Source of the DNA: Opisthocomus hoazin
Taxonomy: Eukaryota > Chordata > Aves > Opisthocomiformes > Opisthocomidae
Assembly (NCBI RefSeq): GCF_030867145.1
Contig: NC_134421.1
Span: forward strand, 29,209,979-29,273,978
DNA: 64,000 bases
Direction: 5' to 3'
The notes beneath the pieces were generated by a model, which saw only the letters and a program-made list of their open reading frames with translations, searched no databases and had not been told where the DNA came from. A program made the position numbers and the translations under genes. Shown in pieces: positions 59,101 through 64,000 of this stretch (position 1 is the first letter of the stretch; the number at the start of each line of letters is the position of its first letter).

Positions 59101-62100
59101 CCTATGGCTAGAAAGACATGGACGACCTAAAGGTAATTATTTGTGAAAAGGGAAATAACCTAAAGATTCAGAAAACTTGTACAGTGAGTGCACATAAAGG
59201 TATCTTGTATCCTATTGAAGATGATGTGCATTGTAATTATCTTGCATGAAATAGACACCTCAGGCAGTTGACTTTTACAGCAAAATGTAGGAGTTATTTT
59301 TAGCCTGAGGCAGAAGCTGAGGAGCATCCCATTATCTGGCAGTCCTCTTTAGTCTAAAACATAAATGGGTGTTTTAATATAATCCCATTTTGTGGGTTTG
59401 CGTCTTCCTTTCAATTAAAAAAAATGGAGCTCGTCAGATGTCAGATCAGTTTTTGTCAAACTTACCCTGAGGCTATTTGAACGCAGGTGTTGCTAAGCAG
59501 CTCAACACTAGAAACCACTTCTCATAGCGTGTTACATTTTTTATAAGATGAAAGAATGTTTGAGAATCAAACGAAGAAATTAGAAAGGGGTATATAAATG
59601 TGTTATGTATGCAAGAAATATTCCCAGCTACCATTCTGCTTCCCTTTTTGATCCTTCATGAATTTTTTTGGTGTTCTGTTTATTTTGAAAGATACGGAGG
59701 TCGTTCGTGTGTTTTTGTGTTCTAAGGCTTTCAGCACTTACTGCTAGCTTGCTCAGAGAGACCTCAAACTGAGATCTGCAGCCTGATTTTTGTACATTGT
59801 AAGCTATCAGTTAACTATCTATTCCATTACGATGAGCGTAGACATCCCTACAGCTGTTTATAAGCTGGTACAGCTTATTAGTTTAGGTGGAGGATTGTTG
59901 TTCTGCTTTGAGATCCCACTTGGGTCAGTCTGGGAGCACTGTGATGGTGCTCGTGTGCTGCCGAACTTGCGGTTGATCAACCACGCTGACCTAACCCGGC
60001 TCCATCTAGAAGTGCAGGGAACTGGGAGTATGCAGACTTGGTGCAGTGATGTTCAAGCTGACTCTCAGGCCTTCAGATGTCTGTGTTGCTTCCCCCTTCT
60101 GAGAGTGTTTAGTGGACTTGCCATTATGTTGCATAAGCACAGCTTTGTTTTTAAATCAGTGCAGATTTTGCACTGGTTCATGTGCCTGAGGCCTGTGTGC
60201 CACAGACCTCAGTTTGAAGGCAGCGATATTACAAAGAATAGCTTTTGTACCACTTTGGTCAAATGGACTGGTAAAGATATACCTGAAACTGTGTTTCTGT
60301 CTCTGTAAAATATGCCTGTAAAAACCTTCTTTAAAGTTGTTTGAGATGTTTAATTAAAATAAAAGTACATTTACTGAAGTTGTAGTAAATAACAAAAAAG
60401 GCTAAACTGAAGGATAAATTAAAGATGTTGCTATCTCTTTATATGTTATAGAACTTTGACAAAGATCACAGATGTCCTGATAGTTAAAAAAGCAGTTGAT
60501 AAGTAATGATAGCTAACTACAGGCATAGTTTAGAAGAGACAGTTTTGTGGATTTTCTTCTCGATTAGGATTGCAGGCTGCACTATAGAGAATTAATGAAC
60601 ATGATAAATAATAAGCAGCTCACTAAACAGAGGTGTAAGAATAGATTATTTATCTGAGTAATGTCATCCTCGGTTGTAATGGGTTTTATTAACAAGCAAA
60701 CTGAAAACTACTAAGTGTTCAAGTGCCCAGGCTCATGTTTTCGGCTTCATTACTGCCATCATTGATCATTATACTTTATTTACCATAGTAAATAATGTGA
60801 AGAAATAGATCAGAACGGATTAAATTCCCTTCGCTGCTAGAACATCACAACTTTAGTCAATAACCTAACACGAAGAAAACCATTGGTTTTTTGGTAATGT
60901 TTCCTATATGATTTTCATTTGCGTCATCCATTGGTTTATTTCTTTTGCTCCTTTCTGTCTGTACAATGCATGATTATCCAGTGCTTATACTTGCGTATGA
61001 GATTGCATTTATAGAGCCTTTCGGATTTCTTCATAATTTTGAGACTGAGATAAACTTTTTTGATGAATCCTGGAAAAAAAAGCCAAGCTGGGTTGCAGTA
61101 AGCGTTAACTGCTTGAATCTGCAATGACTACATGACTGGATTCTCCATTAATTTTCCAAAACAATTCCAAAATGAGTATGTGACAAACAAAACCTGTATC
61201 GGAAAAACAGAGATGAGCACGTGGCAAAGAGAAAGTAGAGCAGCAGAATTTGGGTGTGAGAATGGAGAAGGAAAACTGTGTTCCAGTGAAGTGGTGTATA
61301 CAGTGTTTTTTAGTTATAGATTCTGAAATGGAAAGCGTGTTACAGGCATTCTTAAAACACGGGTGACCAAAATTTTAGTTCGTATAAATGTGTATGAATC
61401 CAAGCTCAAATGTGAGAATGAGCTTGGTTGCGTTTATATGAGCCAGTATTTAAAATGTGCAATTTGAAATGTACAGTTTAAAATGTACCTCTTTATTATT
61501 CCCCCATGAATTTGAGAAATTGAACTGGTAGTTTTACATAGTGAATAGTTTAGCGCAGTGATCTAAATCTCAAACAAAAGCTGAAGAGACTTTTTTGTGG
61601 TTGGTTTGCCACAGTCATTGATTCTTCATAGCAGGACTCTGGTTGAAGTTCAGAGGAACTGTATGAACCAGGATCTGTTGTTGGACTAGTATTTTGTCAA
61701 TATCAAAAGTTACTGATTAGCAAAAGGGAAGTAGGGCCTGTAAAATATTTTTCCACAGTTCTAAGTGGAGTTTTTTCAATTATCATCTACTTTTATCTGA
61801 CTTTCAGAGCTCAGATTTTTCTCTCTTTTGTGCAGGGATGATTCTTCCACTTGGACACTGTTTAGTAGGAAGCTGCACTAACGAATCACGAATTAATCCC
61901 TTAAAATATCACAGTATAGTAAGGGAGAGTGACTATATTTTTTTTACCATTAGGATTTGTGTCTAAAGAAAAGCTTGAGAAATAAATGAAAATATTTTTC
62001 ATCTGTTTCTAAGTGCGGCTTAGATATTGCTGATAGTAGTATTAAAATAATAAATTTAGAACATTAACATTACAAATATATTCTCAAATAGTAGGTAGCT

Positions 62101-64000
62101 TCTAGTCATCAACACAAAAGTAGAAAGAGAATAATCAGATACGAGGAGAGTATCTGACAGGGGAATCATGAAATACATTTGCTAGTTAGCCTTGCATTCA
62201 TAGGAAAGACTGCTGTTTCTCCTCTTTAATTTAAAATCAGTACTCAGGTGTCATACTGGGATCTTCTGGTTGATCAAAGCTCCAAATACCTGTTGGTTAT
62301 TCAGTTTCATTGGGATGATGCTGAAGGAAAGGCTAATATTGCATCTGGATACAGCTATAGAAATTGCACAGAAGTGGGAGCTTGTGTACCATTGTAAAGA
62401 GGCTTCCATCAAGGATGTTTGTAACATATGCTGCCTTGTATCTGGAATTTAGCCTCGACCGTACTTTTCTAGCTCTCTTCACATGTTTGAGCTGTTCTTA
62501 AGCTAGCATGCTGTGAACTTCATAGATGACTGGGTGTAAGAAGTGAGCTTAAAGGGAATGGCACTGGCGTCGGGAACCCAGTGTGCTGAACAGAGGTGCA
62601 AGAGTGGGCTGGGTGAGGTGGGAAGCAGCCTGTCCAGGCAAAGAATTTTAAAGAATTCAGCAGTAAGCCACAGATGTTTGTACATGCAGATAGCCACTGA
62701 CTCTGAAATCAACTCTGCATCTAGGCTTGAACCAAAGTAAGTGCAGCTGATTTGATTTGGAAGGGCCTTGGCTTTGAATCAGCAACAGAAACAAGGCACA
62801 TTTTCTGTGTGATTGGCAGCCCTTCCAAAGAAGCCTTTAAATAATATGTTCTGTCTGCTCCTTTTTTTCACATATAGAGGGAGCTTGTTTGAAAACAAAG
62901 TTTTTGCAGTTTGCTTGGCTTGTAGTTATGGAAATCTGTACCTTAAAATATTTTGCTTTGAGAAAATTACGAATTTTCTAGTGAGTTTTTTCAGGAGTTA
63001 GCAGCTGCTGGTAGAGGTTGATTTGTAAAGTGCAGTTGTGAATGAAAGTGAAAATTTCTTGGAAACAAAAGAAAGCTATTCCCCTTTTTGCTTTCTACTT
63101 TTAGGTACTTGATTAAAATTTTAGGTGTCGTACATCACGTCTGTAAGAGGACATTCTCTTAATCAGTTGTAGCTGCAGGTTGTATTTAACAAGACCAATC
63201 TCCAAATGGCATGTTCAGTCATGCCTTAACTGTATGACAAACAAAATGCCTGAAGCTGATAAAGATAACAGCAAATGGGGACTATCTCCTAGCAGAGAGA
63301 CACTGGCTCATTAAACAATCATGTTCATCCCTGGTATTCCAACCCTTTCTTTTCTTTCTTCCCTCAAAGTTCTGGCACTGCCAGATACTGGCAGTAGTGT
63401 GCATTAGTAATTAAAATGAGAAAGGCTGTGAAGCCTATTTGCCTGAACAAGTTCATCTGAGGTGAAAATATGTGATACCGGTACCACATTTCTCATTGAT
63501 CATTGAGAGGATTTATTTTGTAGTAAATATTTTTTCCCAAAATAGAACAACAACAAAAAACCCCACTTACTGAGGGGAACAAAGATAGAACCCATTTAAA
63601 GTGCAGCTAGCAAGCTTCTGGAGTCCTTCTTTCTGTGTGTATATGTAATGAAGGAGAGTAGGAGGGTGGATAAAAAAAACAGAATAATTTTGAAGGTTCA
63701 CTTTTAAAATATGTTTCTTAAAGGAGAAAGAAAAGGGTAGGGGAACTGTATCTGGGTCTTTGCTTGGCTTTGTTTAGCAAATAGACTTTCTTTTTGCGGA
63801 GGTTGCTTTTTTGTTTCTGATTTGTCTCCTAACGTGATCCTCCATTTGTCTTAGTAATTTGTTTCTGACTAATTTTTTTAATAGCCTGTTAGGTACTGTG
63901 TCTACTTCTGTAATCAATGTATGATTTGTTGCTGTTCATTCTCTGTGATAGTATTCAATTTAATTAAATGAGAACAACTATTTTCATTAGTATGGTAGCC
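56165..64000 (+). other. PAWR intron 2 sequence to window end
   Basis: AT-rich intron with several T- and A-tracts (for example 57889-57907). A 172-codon ORF at 59790-60308 is followed by AATAAA (60358-60363) but has no recognised homology. No further PAWR exon was found before the window ends. Confidence 0.7.

Noticed and set aside
40814-64000. Next PAWR exon
   Set aside because: Searched for codons of the CLDEYEDDE-type region that follows in the protein. None was found, so it must lie beyond the window.
1-64000. tRNA, rRNA, CRISPR, operons or viral genes
   Set aside because: None is recognisable. The sequence is vertebrate intron and intergenic DNA with CR1 elements.

Overview
The window is vertebrate nuclear DNA, almost certainly from a bird. 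Several CR1 non-LTR retrotransposons carry the avian-type 3' end with short ATTCTGTG-like tail repeats, introns are compact, and two recognisable genes sit in the order known from human 12q21 (PPP1R12A followed by PAWR, same strand). Nothing here fixes the species. There are no tRNA or rRNA genes, CRISPR arrays or prokaryotic features.

Positions 1 to about 24,830 (+ strand) hold the 3' end of PPP1R12A, the myosin phosphatase targeting subunit MYPT1. Eight constitutive coding exons are readable: 2682-2800, 3509-3574, 8961-8977, 10180-10321, 11009-11113, 12006-12053, 16315-16365 and 22684-22770. All have canonical splice sites and continuous phase. Together they encode the RRST inhibitory phosphosite region, the C-terminal coiled coil and the leucine zipper, followed by a roughly 2 kb 3' UTR. 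A further well-formed exon at 17907-18041 encodes a second leucine zipper with its own stop codon. It looks like an alternative last exon and is the most interesting coding observation here.

Positions 24,830-39,700 are intergenic. They contain CR1 fragments, a GC/CpG-rich block at 28.2-29.2 kb with no assigned gene, a pyrimidine-rich stretch at 30.1-31.3 kb and a three-phase pentanucleotide satellite at 35.53-35.69 kb.

Positions about 38,640-41,040 are a CpG island holding the PAWR (Par-4) promoter, a probable 5' exon, a 300-nt first intron and the first coding exon (40316-40813, 166 residues). The rest, to 64,000, is the beginning of a large PAWR intron. It contains a 3.5 kb CR1 copy on the minus strand (45341-48890) with ORF1 esterase, endonuclease and reverse transcriptase regions but several inactivating lesions, plus younger and older CR1 fragments.

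The two genes are functionally and perhaps evolutionarily linked. Both proteins carry the same REKRRSTGV phosphosite core and both families end in a leucine zipper of similar pattern; Par-4 is reported to bind MYPT1 and the kinase ZIPK/DAPK3. Other points of note are a PAWR first coding exon lacking the aspartate used for caspase cleavage in human, and an open, in-frame PAWR 5' leader with an upstream AUG in good context.
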